Made by a program: the position numbers and the translations under genes. Below, piece by piece: positions 7,631 through 15,863 of a stretch of DNA of 52,480 nucleotides. The notes below the pieces were generated by a model. That model did not search any database and was not told where the DNA came from. It worked only from the letters and a program-made list of their open reading frames with translations. The DNA comes from CAZIKF01 sp964539825 (GTDB taxonomy: Bacteria > Muiribacteriota > UBA6191): positions 1 through 52,480 of the forward strand of contig CAZIKF010000036.1 of NCBI GenBank assembly GCA_964539825.1, in the 5' to 3' direction. Positions within the stretch are counted from its first letter, which is position 1; each line of letters begins with the position of its first letter.

Positions 7631-8638
7631 ATGATTAGCTGCGTTAACAAGAGTCGAATGAATGAGGATATCTGTGTGATGGCCAGTCCAGACAACCATT
7701 CGTTCAGTTATCTCTTTGACTGCGGAATGGCCTCTCGGCTTAGTATTTCTGACGTGATGAGAATCAAAGCAGTCTTTGTGACTCATACCCATGTAGATCA
7801 TTTTGTGAACTTTGATGCCATTCTCAGAAATCGAGCTGGCTCCAGGGAGCCTGTGATCATCACAGGCCCCAGGGGAATCGCGCAAAACGTTCAGGGAAAG
7901 CTTCAAGCCTATACCTGGAATCTCATTGGAAAAGGTGGTTCCTGCTTCCAAGTTCGAGAGATTCAGAACGATCAGTCCTATAAATACTTTCGCTTGTGTC
8001 CCCCCCGATGGAAGGTTGAATTCCAGGGAGTGGAGGAGAGCAAGTTCTTGTTTGAACTAGATAAGGTGATCGTGGAACACTGCGTCCTGGATCATAAAAT
8101 TCCCTCGATCGCCTATCGTATGAGAGAAAAGAACGCCGTAAATATTGAATCGATTCCCTTCAAACCGGGGCCCTGGATCAAGGATCTAAAGGAAGCCTAT
8201 TGCCAATCAAAGCCAGAAACCATCCTGGATATATTTGGTCAGCAGGTTCCTGCCGGTGAGCTTTTTCATACTCTTAAGGAGACTCCGGGGTACAGCGTGG
8301 GTTATGCCATGGATCACCTGGGTGGGGGGCCAAATCATGAAAAACTCGAAGTCTTCTTTAGAGGCGTGGACGAGTTATTCATTGAATCCTTTTTTCGCCA
8401 TGTGGACTGGAGTTATGCTCGCAGACACAAGCACTGTACATCCTATCTTTCGGGAAAACTTGCCCGGGAAGCAGGTGTAAAGCGACTGCACCTGGTACAT
8501 CATTCCAGGCGCTATAACGAGGAAATTCCTGATTTGATCGAGGAAGGAATGGCTGCCTTTGAAGATAGAGAACCTAACTTTCAAAAGAGTTCCAAGGCCA
8601 GGTTTGAGGATCTGGACTCAACGGATCACGATTTGTAA
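7631..8638 (+). CDS. Metallo-beta-lactamase-fold hydrolase (RNase Z-like)
   Basis: The metal motif THTHVDHF (H52, H54, D56, H57) opens an MBL fold. It is followed by a conserved LDHKIPSIAYRM, AMDHLGG with a metal-bridging Asp position, and a terminal HLVHHSRRY. The LDH...YR feature resembles RNase Z/ElaC relatives, which process tRNA 3' ends. However, the protein is only a distant member, and the true substrate may differ. It has 335 residues and no signal peptide. GAGGA lies six bases before the ATG. It is transcribed divergently from thrS, with 177 bp between them. Confidence 0.75.
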   Translation: MISCVNKSRMNEDICVMASPDNHSFSYLFDCGMASRLSISDVMRIKAVFVTHTHVDHFVNFDAILRNRAGSREPVIITGPRGIAQNVQGKLQAYTWNLIGKGGSCFQVREIQNDQSYKYFRLCPPRWKVEFQGVEESKFLFELDKVIVEHCVLDHKIPSIAYRMREKNAVNIESIPFKPGPWIKDLKEAYCQSKPETILDIFGQQVPAGELFHTLKETPGYSVGYAMDHLGGGPNHEKLEVFFRGVDELFIESFFRHVDWSYARRHKHCTSYLSGKLAREAGVKRLHLVHHSRRYNEEIPDLIEEGMAAFEDREPNFQKSSKARFEDLDSTDHDL

Positions 8639-8648
8639 CTGAGCACGT

Positions 8649-9869
8649 TTAGGACTCCTGGGCTTCCTTGAAGTTGGAGAAAACAAGCTGCGTGAGATAG
8701 TTTCCCTCGGGGAACTTCTTTGAAAGCGTATGATCGATCTCGGATGGTAGTTCGGCCACGATTTGGGTCTCTCCTTTTCCCACCAGATCTTTAGAGACCT
8801 TTCCCACTGTCTGAACAACCTGGTCGCGGGTCATTCGTGCGGTACAGCAGATGGAAAACCAGTGGGATCTCGGCTTTAAATGACGCAGGGCCAGTCGATG
8901 AAGTTGTTCAAACTTCTTTAAGGCCAGGGGGACCTGATTTTGTTTTGCCGCTAGCGAAGGCGGATCAATGATGATCAGGTCGAATTTTTGAGAAGTGTCG
9001 AGATCGGCGAGGAACTGAAAAGCATCCGCCCGGATTAGTTCATCTCTGTCTGAGTTCAATCCATTTAATTCAAGATTCTTCAGGTGCTGATCCTGAGCGT
9101 GGCGTGACTGATCAACGGAAACCACACGCTTCGCTCCCTTTTTCAGAGCAATCACGGAGAATGGACCTGTATACGCAAAAATGTTTAACACCTCCATTCC
9201 TTCCAGGTCGCAATCACCTAAATAGCGGCGAACACCTCGAAGGTCCAGATAGAAGCCACCCTTTTGTCCATGGGCAAAGTCTACCGCGTAGTGAAATTGT
9301 CCTTCCCGTATCGTCACATTGGTTACTTCACTGCCGCGAGTCCATCTCGGGGGCCTGGTCTTTGCGGAGGAAAGTCCCATTCGAGTCCCCGCGCGAACCT
9401 GAATTGATTTTGCGAAAGGTTCGGAAACTACATGCGGGAGTAGAAAGGAGATGAGTCTCGCCAGGGTATAGGTAGATGCTGAATAATATTGAACGATGGC
9501 CACGTGAGAATAAAGGTCTACGGTAACACCGGGGATAAGATCAGATTCACCATGGATGAGTCGTAGGGCATCGGTTTCGGTTAAGAGATCCTTCTTTTTC
9601 TTCCAAATTTCGCGCATTTTCTTCAATAGAAAACGATTTCGAAGGGAATCTCCAAAGTGAAAGATGCGGATAGCGATGGGTTCATCTTCAGAATAGATTC
9701 CAAAGCCTATGGTTTCATTGGTACCGTCTACCAGGCGTAGCCAGTCTCCATCTTGAAATATCTTAGCAGCCGTGGAAATGCTTCCATGAAAAACCCAGGG
9801 GTGTTCCCGATTCATCTGAATTAGGGTCTTTTTTCTAACCTGGTACCTACGAAATTTGGATTCTTTCAT
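8649..9869 (-). CDS. RlmI-like class I SAM methyltransferase (23S rRNA m5C type)
   Basis: An N-terminal PUA-like RNA-binding region (residues about 1-75, with HPWVFHGSI) precedes a linker. The Rossmann methyltransferase domain has the SAM motif NIFAYTGPFSVIAL, an acidic VVSVDQS and the catalytic IIIDPPS. A downstream Cys pair (ICCTARM) sits where RlmI-type enzymes keep catalytic cysteines. Members methylate cytosine 5 in 23S rRNA. I start at 9869 (MKESKFRRYQ) because GGAG lies about five bases before it; the frame stays open to 9917. It converges on the MBL gene with a 10-bp gap. Confidence 0.82.
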   Translation of the reverse strand: MKESKFRRYQVRKKTLIQMNREHPWVFHGSISTAAKIFQDGDWLRLVDGTNETIGFGIYSEDEPIAIRIFHFGDSLRNRFLLKKMREIWKKKKDLLTETDALRLIHGESDLIPGVTVDLYSHVAIVQYYSASTYTLARLISFLLPHVVSEPFAKSIQVRAGTRMGLSSAKTRPPRWTRGSEVTNVTIREGQFHYAVDFAHGQKGGFYLDLRGVRRYLGDCDLEGMEVLNIFAYTGPFSVIALKKGAKRVVSVDQSRHAQDQHLKNLELNGLNSDRDELIRADAFQFLADLDTSQKFDLIIIDPPSLAAKQNQVPLALKKFEQLHRLALRHLKPRSHWFSICCTARMTRDQVVQTVGKVSKDLVGKGETQIVAELPSEIDHTLSKKFPEGNYLTQLVFSNFKEAQES

Positions 9870-10115
9870 TTTTCTCCGATAGCATTGTCTGAGCACAAGC
9901 AGGGGAAATATACCCAAAATGAAGCGATTTGTCCGAATTTCCGGTCAATTCGGAAACTTAGGAATTCTGAGCTCCTCCCAGGGGAGTCTTTTTGAGGTTG
10001 GTCATCCAGGTGAGTAAGCCGCCTTATTAACGGTCTAGAGAATTTACAAAGCCCTCGGGAAGATTCATGAACGGACCCGGAAATCCGAATAGGAAAGAGG
10101 AGACCGGTAAACCAA

Positions 10116-11771
10116 ATGCGTTTGGGTATATTCATCTATTTTTTATCCTCTTTTTCTTTTTGCTGGTCCAATCCAGCTGAGGTTTATTTTGAGGAGATGA
10201 AAATACACCATGGCGGTTCGTCACATTCGGTGGCTGGTTTCTTACTCGATGCTAGTGAAGTTTCCAATGTTCAATACTCCGGCTTTGTCAAAAGGTCAGG
10301 AGTGCGTGCCCCACTTTCGCAGCGAATCAATACTCTGAATTCCCCCCAGCAGCCTGTGAGTGGAGTGGATTGGTATGATGCATCCTTCTTCTGCAAATTT
10401 TATGGAAAACGGCTTCCCACCTACATAGAGCTAGTGAGGGCTTCCCAGGGAGAAATCCTACGAAAGTTTCCCTTCGGCAATACTTCCCCGGACTTCCAGA
10501 AGGCACCTTTCAGGACTCTCCAGTATAGCCCCAGCGCTTCTTTCCCAGTTAGCAGCTTTCCGGAATTCAAAACTCCAGAAGGTGTTTTTCATCTTGCCGG
10601 GAATGTCCGGGAATGGACCCAGGATCCAATCCAAGAAGAGAGCGGGACTATTCAGCAAGATTCTAAGAGACGAGTGTATGGGGGCAGCTATATTTCGGGA
10701 ATCAAGGAGGTGAGGGTTGGGTCTGTTCAGTGGGTGGACATGGCCGACTCTTCGATGAGGGATGTTGGTTTTCGATGTGCTCGTGATCTGGACAGCAGCT
10801 ATGATTTTTCGAGTGTCACCAATCTTGATCCCGCAAAGCTCAGACAACTGGTATATAGGCAGAAGGCCAGCCGTGAAGAACTCTTACAACAAAGTGCCGG
10901 CCAATCTGCGGAGAGGATTCGAGAGGAACAAAAGAAATTAGACAAGCAGAAACTTGAAGCTCTGATTCGTCAGAGATCTCTGGAGGAACTGCGCCGCAGA
11001 GAGCTTTTGGTCTCCGAATCCGTCGAACTAGAAGAAAAGGAACTCACCGGTATTCCCTTTGGGATCACGTGGTACGGTGGAGGCGCTGGCAACTCTCTTG
11101 CGCAGAGTCTTCTCTATCTCGATCGATATGACATCCAAAAATCTCTGGTAACCAACGAGCAATTTCAACAATTTCTCTCAGACTCCCAACATAAACCTCT
11201 TCTTCCTCCTGGTTTGATTCCAGAGGAAAGTCAGTCTCCAGCGAAGGCAAGCTGGCATGATGCCAGAGCCTACTGTCAGGCCAACCTCATGGATCTGCCC
11301 ACTGAGGCACAGTGGGAAAAGGCCGTACGTGGAATTGAGGTGAATCCAAAATTAAGGCATACCCTTACCGGAGCTACCCGCGGATATTATGAAATTTACC
11401 AGGTTGTCAGTAGAGAGTCTGAATGGATGCGTGATGCCTGGACCTTGCCATGGAAAGGGGAGGGAGGGGGAAGTTTCCAAACCCTTCTTCGAAATCCTAT
11501 CGGAAAACAGGGATTCCTGAGAGCGGTGAGAGGTCGAGGGGAATTTCCAGAAGAATTCGCTACCATCACGAACCGTCGGGCCAGTATGACCTTCGCCCTA
11601 CATGCTTTCCGGTGCGTGCGGGAACCCGATTCCAAACCGGACTTCATCATTAATGAAGAATGGAATTACTTTTTCCCGGAATTCTTTTCAAAACTTCAGG
11701 AACGGATTAAAAACGTGGAAAATGTCTTTGGGCTTGAAGTAGAAGAGAATTCCTTTGAAAATGAGCCCTGA
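10116..11771 (+). CDS. Secreted protein with two SUMF1 (formylglycine-enzyme-like) domains
   Basis: A signal peptide (MRLGIFIYFLSSFSFCWS) precedes a first SUMF1 domain (about 22-235). Its hallmarks are VDWYDASFFCKFYGKRLPTY, GVFHLAGNVREWTQD, RRVYGGSY and DVGFRCARD. A charged coiled-coil helix follows (about 240-300; LRQLVYRQK to EELRRRELL). A second SUMF1 domain lies at about 315-510 (ASWHDARAYCQANLMDLPTEAQWEKAVRG, ending FALHAFRCVRE). SUMF1 domains occur in sulfatase-activating enzymes and in C-type-lectin-like binding proteins. The second copy lacks a clear NVREW segment, so it may be structural. The gene ends back-to-back with mqnD (stops at 11769 and 11772). Confidence 0.8.
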   Translation: MRLGIFIYFLSSFSFCWSNPAEVYFEEMKIHHGGSSHSVAGFLLDASEVSNVQYSGFVKRSGVRAPLSQRINTLNSPQQPVSGVDWYDASFFCKFYGKRLPTYIELVRASQGEILRKFPFGNTSPDFQKAPFRTLQYSPSASFPVSSFPEFKTPEGVFHLAGNVREWTQDPIQEESGTIQQDSKRRVYGGSYISGIKEVRVGSVQWVDMADSSMRDVGFRCARDLDSSYDFSSVTNLDPAKLRQLVYRQKASREELLQQSAGQSAERIREEQKKLDKQKLEALIRQRSLEELRRRELLVSESVELEEKELTGIPFGITWYGGGAGNSLAQSLLYLDRYDIQKSLVTNEQFQQFLSDSQHKPLLPPGLIPEESQSPAKASWHDARAYCQANLMDLPTEAQWEKAVRGIEVNPKLRHTLTGATRGYYEIYQVVSRESEWMRDAWTLPWKGEGGGSFQTLLRNPIGKQGFLRAVRGRGEFPEEFATITNRRASMTFALHAFRCVREPDSKPDFIINEEWNYFFPEFFSKLQERIKNVENVFGLEVEENSFENEP

Positions 11772-12575
11772 TCACTGGGGATCTTTTTTCTGCATCTCTT
11801 CCATGGCATCCTCAAATACCTGAATCGCTCGCGCACCTGTAGGACCCAGGCTGCTGGTGAAGTCATTCACGTAGAGGTCAATATGGGATTTGAGTACTGT
11901 TTCATCCATTTCCTGGGCATATTTTTTACAGAATTCGAGGGCATCATCGAAATGCTCCAGGGAGTATTCCAGGCTCTTGACGATGGCCTGTTCCATCTCC
12001 AAGACGAGTTCTTTTGGAAGGCTTTTCAGGGCGCAGATACCCCCAAGTGGAATGGGTAATCCTGTTTCCCACTCCCACAGTTCCCCGAGGTCCGCGAGAC
12101 AAACCAAGCCTTGCTCCTCATAGGTAAAGCGGCTTTCATGAATGATAACGCCGCAGTCGATTTCTCCTTTGTTGATGCGGTTGAACATATCCGAAAAGAG
12201 CACTACTTTCTTGTTATTACAGTCGGGAAAGAATGTCTTAAGCAAGGCGTGGGCTGTTGTCGATTCCCCGGGTATCCCGATCAAGGCTTCGGAAAGTTCC
12301 TTGGTGGTGAGTCTCTTTCGGCCAACAAGAAGAGGGCCGCATCCATTGCCCATCGCAGCTCCAGAATCTAAGACTGCATATTGTTCCTTACAATGGAAAT
12401 AAGTTGCGAAAGAGAGCTTAAGAAAGTGGCATTTTCCTTCCCGTGCGAGCTTGTTCAGCTCGCTGATGTCTAGAAAGAAAGCGGTAACATTTTTAGAAAA
12501 GTCGACCTTCTTTGAGAGAAGTCCATAAAATATGAAGGTATCGTTGGGACAGGGAGAAATGGCTAACTGCAACAT
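11772..12575 (-). CDS. mqnD: 1,4-dihydroxy-6-naphthoate synthase
   Basis: The N-terminus LAISPCPNDTFIFYG is the hallmark of MqnD. It is followed by AMGNGCGPLLV and a central PGESTTAHALL, both typical of this periplasmic-binding-protein-like fold. MqnD converts cyclic dehypoxanthinyl futalosine to 1,4-dihydroxy-6-naphthoate, a late step in the futalosine route to menaquinone. The length (267 residues) is normal. I start at ATG 12575 to match family N-termini; a GTG at 12581 is in frame. It lies 33 bp downstream of mqnB and is the last gene of the kamA-mqnB-mqnD run. Confidence 0.92.
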   Translation of the reverse strand: MLQLAISPCPNDTFIFYGLLSKKVDFSKNVTAFFLDISELNKLAREGKCHFLKLSFATYFHCKEQYAVLDSGAAMGNGCGPLLVGRKRLTTKELSEALIGIPGESTTAHALLKTFFPDCNNKKVVLFSDMFNRINKGEIDCGVIIHESRFTYEEQGLVCLADLGELWEWETGLPIPLGGICALKSLPKELVLEMEQAIVKSLEYSLEHFDDALEFCKKYAQEMDETVLKSHIDLYVNDFTSSLGPTGARAIQVFEDAMEEMQKKDPQ

Positions 12576-12608
12576 AGGCACTCTGAGAATCTTAACAATT
12601 CGATTAAA

Positions 12609-13307
12609 TTATCCACAATACTCCATAGAGCCTTTTTGAATCCAACGGGCTGCCCGAATCAATCCCTGGTTAGCATCAGGCCAGGCCCAGGTAGAAGGAT
12701 CCCGATTTCCCAGGACATTCACCAGGGCTCTTAATTCGACGAATTCTACTCCAAACAACTGACATACATGGGCTACCGCTGCACCCTCCATATTCTCTAC
12801 CTCAATCTCAGGATGAAATTCCTCTAAAAACTCGAGATCTGCAGGGGTGGAACTAATCCAGTCACTGGTGCCAAAATGCCGCCAGGGTATATCTGTGCGC
12901 AGGTCTGGAGGGACCCTGGCTGGAAAGTTTGATCTGAGGCTTCCTACTGGATGTAGGGAATAACTGGCTGTCAGATCGAAGTAATCATCATCGACCATAG
13001 ATCCAAGTCGCAAATAAGTCTCTGATAGCGCTCCCACAAGTTCTCCAGGGTTCAGTTCCGAACGGGCATGTATTCCCGCCACTCCCAGGAGAATTACCTG
13101 CTGATAGGAGGCCTCGTTCAGGGCCTGTGCAAGGCAGGCTGAAGCCTGAGCGATTCCCATCCCGCAAATTCTAAGACAGATTGACGGAATTACCTCTGAA
13201 CTGAAGGCTGGGAACGGGCTAGAGGGTAGGCTCTTCAGGCTTAGAACCTCTTCTATAGGTTTGAGTTCCTTTAGAGTAGGAACAACCAGCAACTTCTTTG
13301 AACTCAT
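12609..13307 (-). CDS. mqnB: Futalosine hydrolase
   Basis: This nucleoside-phosphorylase-fold protein has 232 residues. It has the GVAGIHARSEL glycine loop, the LVGALSETY segment and the active-site EVENMEGAAVAHVCQLFGV. MqnB cleaves futalosine to hypoxanthine and dehypoxanthinyl futalosine. Its presence implies that this cell deaminates aminodeoxyfutalosine first, instead of using an MTA/SAH nucleosidase directly on it. Its ATG overlaps the kamA stop by four bases (ATGA, 13304-13307), so translation is coupled. Confidence 0.88.
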   Translation of the reverse strand: MSSKKLLVVPTLKELKPIEEVLSLKSLPSSPFPAFSSEVIPSICLRICGMGIAQASACLAQALNEASYQQVILLGVAGIHARSELNPGELVGALSETYLRLGSMVDDDYFDLTASYSLHPVGSLRSNFPARVPPDLRTDIPWRHFGTSDWISSTPADLEFLEEFHPEIEVENMEGAAVAHVCQLFGVEFVELRALVNVLGNRDPSTWAWPDANQGLIRAARWIQKGSMEYCG

Positions 13308-14467
13308 TTTGAGTGATCAGGTTCTATGTATACAAACTTTCGATTTTCGTAGTTTCGAAGGGTATATCGGTTTCCATCTCTCTCAACCTGGTAGGGAGGC
13401 TGAAGGGGAATTTTTCCTCCTCCGCCGGGCGCGTCTACTACATAGGTAGGTACTGCCAGCCCCGAGGTGTGTCCCCTGAGGTGCTCAATAATATCGAGCC
13501 CTTCCTGAATAGTGGTCCTGAAGTGGGAGATGCCGCGTGCCAGGTCACATTGATAAATGTAATAGGGGCGTACTCTCATCACTAGCAGCTTCTGGCAAAG
13601 TTCCTTCATGACCTCTGGATCGTCATTCACTCCCTTTAGAAGTACAGATTGATTTCCCAGCACACAACCGGCTTCAGCCAGTTTTTTACAGGCCAAAAAA
13701 GCTTCATAGGTACATTCCTTGGGATGGTTGAAGTGGGTATTTACAAAGACGGGCATATGATTCTTAAGCATCTCAACAAAGTCATCTGTGACTCGCTGCG
13801 GAAGTGTGACGAGGTTTCGAGTTCCCAGGCGGAAGATTTCGATGTGGGGTATGGAGCGCAGTCTGCCCAGGATCATATCCAGCCTCTTGTCTGAAAGGCT
13901 GAGCGGGTCTCCACCTGAAATTACGATGTCCCTGATCTGAGGATTAGATTCAATATATTGAAACGCATCTTCAAGCTGCTTGTTCATGGTTGAGGAGGAG
14001 GGATCGGAAACCTTTCTCTTGCGGGTACAATGGCGGCAGTAGACCGGGCAGTTGTGGGTGACATAAAACAAGACTCGGTCAGGATATCGGTGAGTGATAC
14101 AGGGAGTTGGCATGTCGCCCTCTTCATTGAGAGGATCATCACGGTCTTCGGGATAGATCAATAACTCGCCGGCTTGTGGAACCGACTGCAGACGAATAGG
14201 ACATCCTGGATCTTCGGGGTCCATGAGATTGGCATAGTAAGGGGTTATTCCCACATTGAAGGCATCGCTGGACTGCACGAAAGCGTTGCGCTCCTCCTCA
14301 GTCATCCGAATGGACTTTTCGCAGGCAGTCAAAGTTTTGATTCGATTGGACTGCTGCCAGATCCAGTTATTCCAATCACTATCTGGAACATCTGACCAGA
14401 TTCCTTTAGAAACCGATTCAAACTTATGCCGGCCTACTTGAGCGAAGCCATCTTTTTCGATCATCAT
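13304..14467 (-). CDS. kamA: Lysine 2,3-aminomutase (radical SAM)
   Basis: The radical-SAM cluster motif CPVYCRHC is followed by TRKRKVSD. Downstream are VISGGDPLSLSD, the RLGTRNLVTLPQR substrate region, and YYIYQCDLARGISHFRT for the PLP-binding half. The C-terminal VPTYVVDAPGGGGK is characteristic. The enzyme converts L-lysine to L-beta-lysine with a 4Fe-4S cluster, SAM and PLP. The length of 387 residues fits KamA better than the shorter EpmB. I start at ATG 14467 because GGAG lies nine bases upstream; TTG at 14482 is in frame. No beta-lysine acetyltransferase (ablB) is nearby, so the end product is unknown. Confidence 0.9.
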   Translation of the reverse strand: MMIEKDGFAQVGRHKFESVSKGIWSDVPDSDWNNWIWQQSNRIKTLTACEKSIRMTEEERNAFVQSSDAFNVGITPYYANLMDPEDPGCPIRLQSVPQAGELLIYPEDRDDPLNEEGDMPTPCITHRYPDRVLFYVTHNCPVYCRHCTRKRKVSDPSSSTMNKQLEDAFQYIESNPQIRDIVISGGDPLSLSDKRLDMILGRLRSIPHIEIFRLGTRNLVTLPQRVTDDFVEMLKNHMPVFVNTHFNHPKECTYEAFLACKKLAEAGCVLGNQSVLLKGVNDDPEVMKELCQKLLVMRVRPYYIYQCDLARGISHFRTTIQEGLDIIEHLRGHTSGLAVPTYVVDAPGGGGKIPLQPPYQVERDGNRYTLRNYENRKFVYIEPDHSK

Positions 14468-14614
14468 ACTCAGCCACTCCAATTTTCTGGATTCACCCAG
14501 AGCTAAACACTAATCTGTGGAAATAAGGAACTGTTTAGAAAAATCAAATTCTTAGAAGGAAGAACAGCCTGAACTACCTGCCAGTACACAGTATATCAAA
14601 AGGAGATAGGGTGC

Positions 14615-14662
14615 ATGAATAGTGGATCAGTTTGTTGCAGAGGCAATGCATTTGGTGCATGA
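14615..14662 (+). CDS. Possible 15-residue leader peptide upstream of peroxiredoxin
   Basis: An ATG preceded by AGGAGA at eight bases opens a frame of 15 codons, MNSGSVCCRGNAFGA, ending at TGA 14660-14662. This is 45 bp before the peroxiredoxin ATG. A consecutive Cys pair in a short, well-initiated frame before a redox gene is suggestive of a cysteine-responsive or oxidation-responsive leader. I see no clear attenuator hairpin between it and the gene, so this is a suggestion only. Confidence 0.3.
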   Translation: MNSGSVCCRGNAFGA

Positions 14663-14707
14663 TAGGGACCCTGTAAAACCTGGACCCTAACCAATGGAGG
14701 AAAGATC

Positions 14708-15292
14708 ATGCCTCAGGTAACATCAAAAGCACCTGAATTTAAAGCTCAGGCCGTAGTCAATGGGCAATTTAAAGAGTTATCACTGAGAGACTTTGAAGGA
14801 AAGTGGAAAGTATTGTTTTTTTATCCGCTGGATTTCACCTTTGTATGTCCCACGGAAATCATAGCCTTCAGTGAACGACATGCTGACTTCGAAGCTCTGA
14901 AAACCCAGGTCATTGGAGTTTCTGTGGATTCTCACTTCACTCACCTTGCCTGGATAAACACACCCCGTAAAGAAGGTGGGCTAGGTGGAATCAACTATCC
15001 CTTAGTTGCTGATCTGGATAAGAGTATTTCTAGAGATTATGGAGTACTTCTCGATGCCGGGATCTCACTTCGAGGACTCTTCTTAATTGATCCATCTGGA
15101 ACCATCCGACAATCCACTATTAATGATCTTCCGGTGGGCAGAAACGTTGATGAAGTTCTGCGACTCATTAAGGCGTTCCAGTTCACGGATGAACATGGAG
15201 AAGTTTGTCCGGCCAACTGGCAAGAAGGAAGCGACACCATGGTTCCTAATCCAGAAGGCTCAAAGAGTTATTTCGAGAAGTCTAATTCCTGA
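14708..15292 (+). CDS. Typical 2-Cys peroxiredoxin (AhpC/Prx1 type)
   Basis: The protein has 194 residues. The peroxidatic Cys is C47 in DFTFVCPTE and the resolving Cys is C167 in GEVCPANW. It also has the GGLG motif (KEGGLGG) and a C-terminal YF (SKSYFEKS), the pair of features linked to easily over-oxidised eukaryote-like peroxiredoxins. It reduces hydrogen peroxide and organic peroxides, probably using thioredoxin since no ahpF is nearby; a small thioredoxin-like gene lies just downstream on the other strand. The Shine-Dalgarno GGAGG is excellent (AATGGAGGAAAGATC). It ends at the bidirectional terminator at 15344. Confidence 0.92.
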   Translation: MPQVTSKAPEFKAQAVVNGQFKELSLRDFEGKWKVLFFYPLDFTFVCPTEIIAFSERHADFEALKTQVIGVSVDSHFTHLAWINTPRKEGGLGGINYPLVADLDKSISRDYGVLLDAGISLRGLFLIDPSGTIRQSTINDLPVGRNVDEVLRLIKAFQFTDEHGEVCPANWQEGSDTMVPNPEGSKSYFEKSNS

Positions 15293-15343
15293 AGCAGGAT
15301 TCAGGTTAGAAAACCTCAAATTAGAAACGAAAGTAAACTAGAT

Positions 15344-15373
15344 AGCCGAGGGGGTTTCCCTCTCGGCTCTTTT
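15344..15373. terminator. Rho-independent terminator between convergent genes
   Basis: AGCCGAG (15344-15350) pairs with CTCGGCT (15362-15368), extended by GGG/CCC around a TTT loop, and is followed by CTTTTAA. It serves the peroxiredoxin on the plus strand; the small minus-strand gene ends at 15372, so it may act for both. Confidence 0.85.
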
Positions 15374-15590
15374 AATCTTCCTTCTTTAATCTTTCTCTTT
15401 CGATCTCGACCAGTTCAGCTACATGTCGATTAAGCTCTTCAAGGCTTTCCCTGATCGCCTTGAGATTGCTGGAGTCCGAGTAAGGTGATCGAGCATTAAA
15501 CCATTCGGCGTGAGCGTAGGGTCCAAAAATCACACCCCACAAGGTACCCAGGACCAGTGCCAAAAGAATGCCCTTTAGTGTATTGTTCAT
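15372..15590 (-). CDS. Small membrane-anchored hypothetical protein
   Basis: I start at 15590 (MNNTLKGILLALVLGTLWG) because GGGAG lies six bases upstream, giving 72 residues. There is one N-terminal hydrophobic segment (ILLALVLGTLWGVIFGPYAHA, ending in an AHA that could be a signal-peptidase site). A charged helix follows (LKAIRESLEELNRHVAEL to ERLKKED), probably a coiled coil. No function is recognised. It lies 11 bp after the thioredoxin-like gene and is likely co-transcribed with it. The frame upstream of 15590 overlaps that gene and is not coding. Confidence 0.6.
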   Translation of the reverse strand: MNNTLKGILLALVLGTLWGVIFGPYAHAEWFNARSPYSDSSNLKAIRESLEELNRHVAELVEIERERLKKED

Positions 15591-15601
15591 AAGTTTCTCC
15601 C

Positions 15602-15853
15602 TCAGTTCTCTAAAATTGCGCTCTTTAGATCGGCTTCCTCTGGAACTTCGCCCATTACCAGTATCTTGGAATCCAGTACAACCGTAGGTGTACACATCAC
15701 TCCCAGGCTGTGGGCTTCCTCAGATTCAAGAGTAAGCTTTTGATAATCAAAGCTGTCTTCCCGACCCTCTATGATCTTCTCTACGATAGACTCAGTCAGT
15801 CGACAATTTTTACAGGTGGGTTTTGGGCTGCCAAAAACTAATAGTTTTTTCAT
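15602..15853 (-). CDS. Small thioredoxin/glutaredoxin-like protein
   Basis: This 83-residue protein has a CxxC (PTCKNC, C14 and C17) right after the first strand (LLVFGSPKP). The cis-proline loop MCTPTVVLD follows, and then the terminal helix (EEADLKSAIL). This is the minimal thioredoxin fold of small redox proteins. It probably moves electrons in the cytoplasm and could be the partner of the peroxiredoxin at 14708, though it is on the opposite strand. An extra Cys precedes the cis-Pro (C54). Confidence 0.75.
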   Translation of the reverse strand: MKKLLVFGSPKPTCKNCRLTESIVEKIIEGREDSFDYQKLTLESEEAHSLGVMCTPTVVLDSKILVMGEVPEEADLKSAILEN

Positions 15854-15863
15854 TAATATCTCC

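Noticed and set aside
7454..7951. Minus-strand frame of 165 codons upstream of thrS
   Set aside because: It lies mostly opposite the MBL-fold gene, which has clear metal motifs and its own ribosome-binding site.
10074..10187. Small 37-codon frame with a hydrophobic end before the SUMF1 gene
   Set aside because: It is an out-of-frame reading of the signal-peptide region of the SUMF1 gene.
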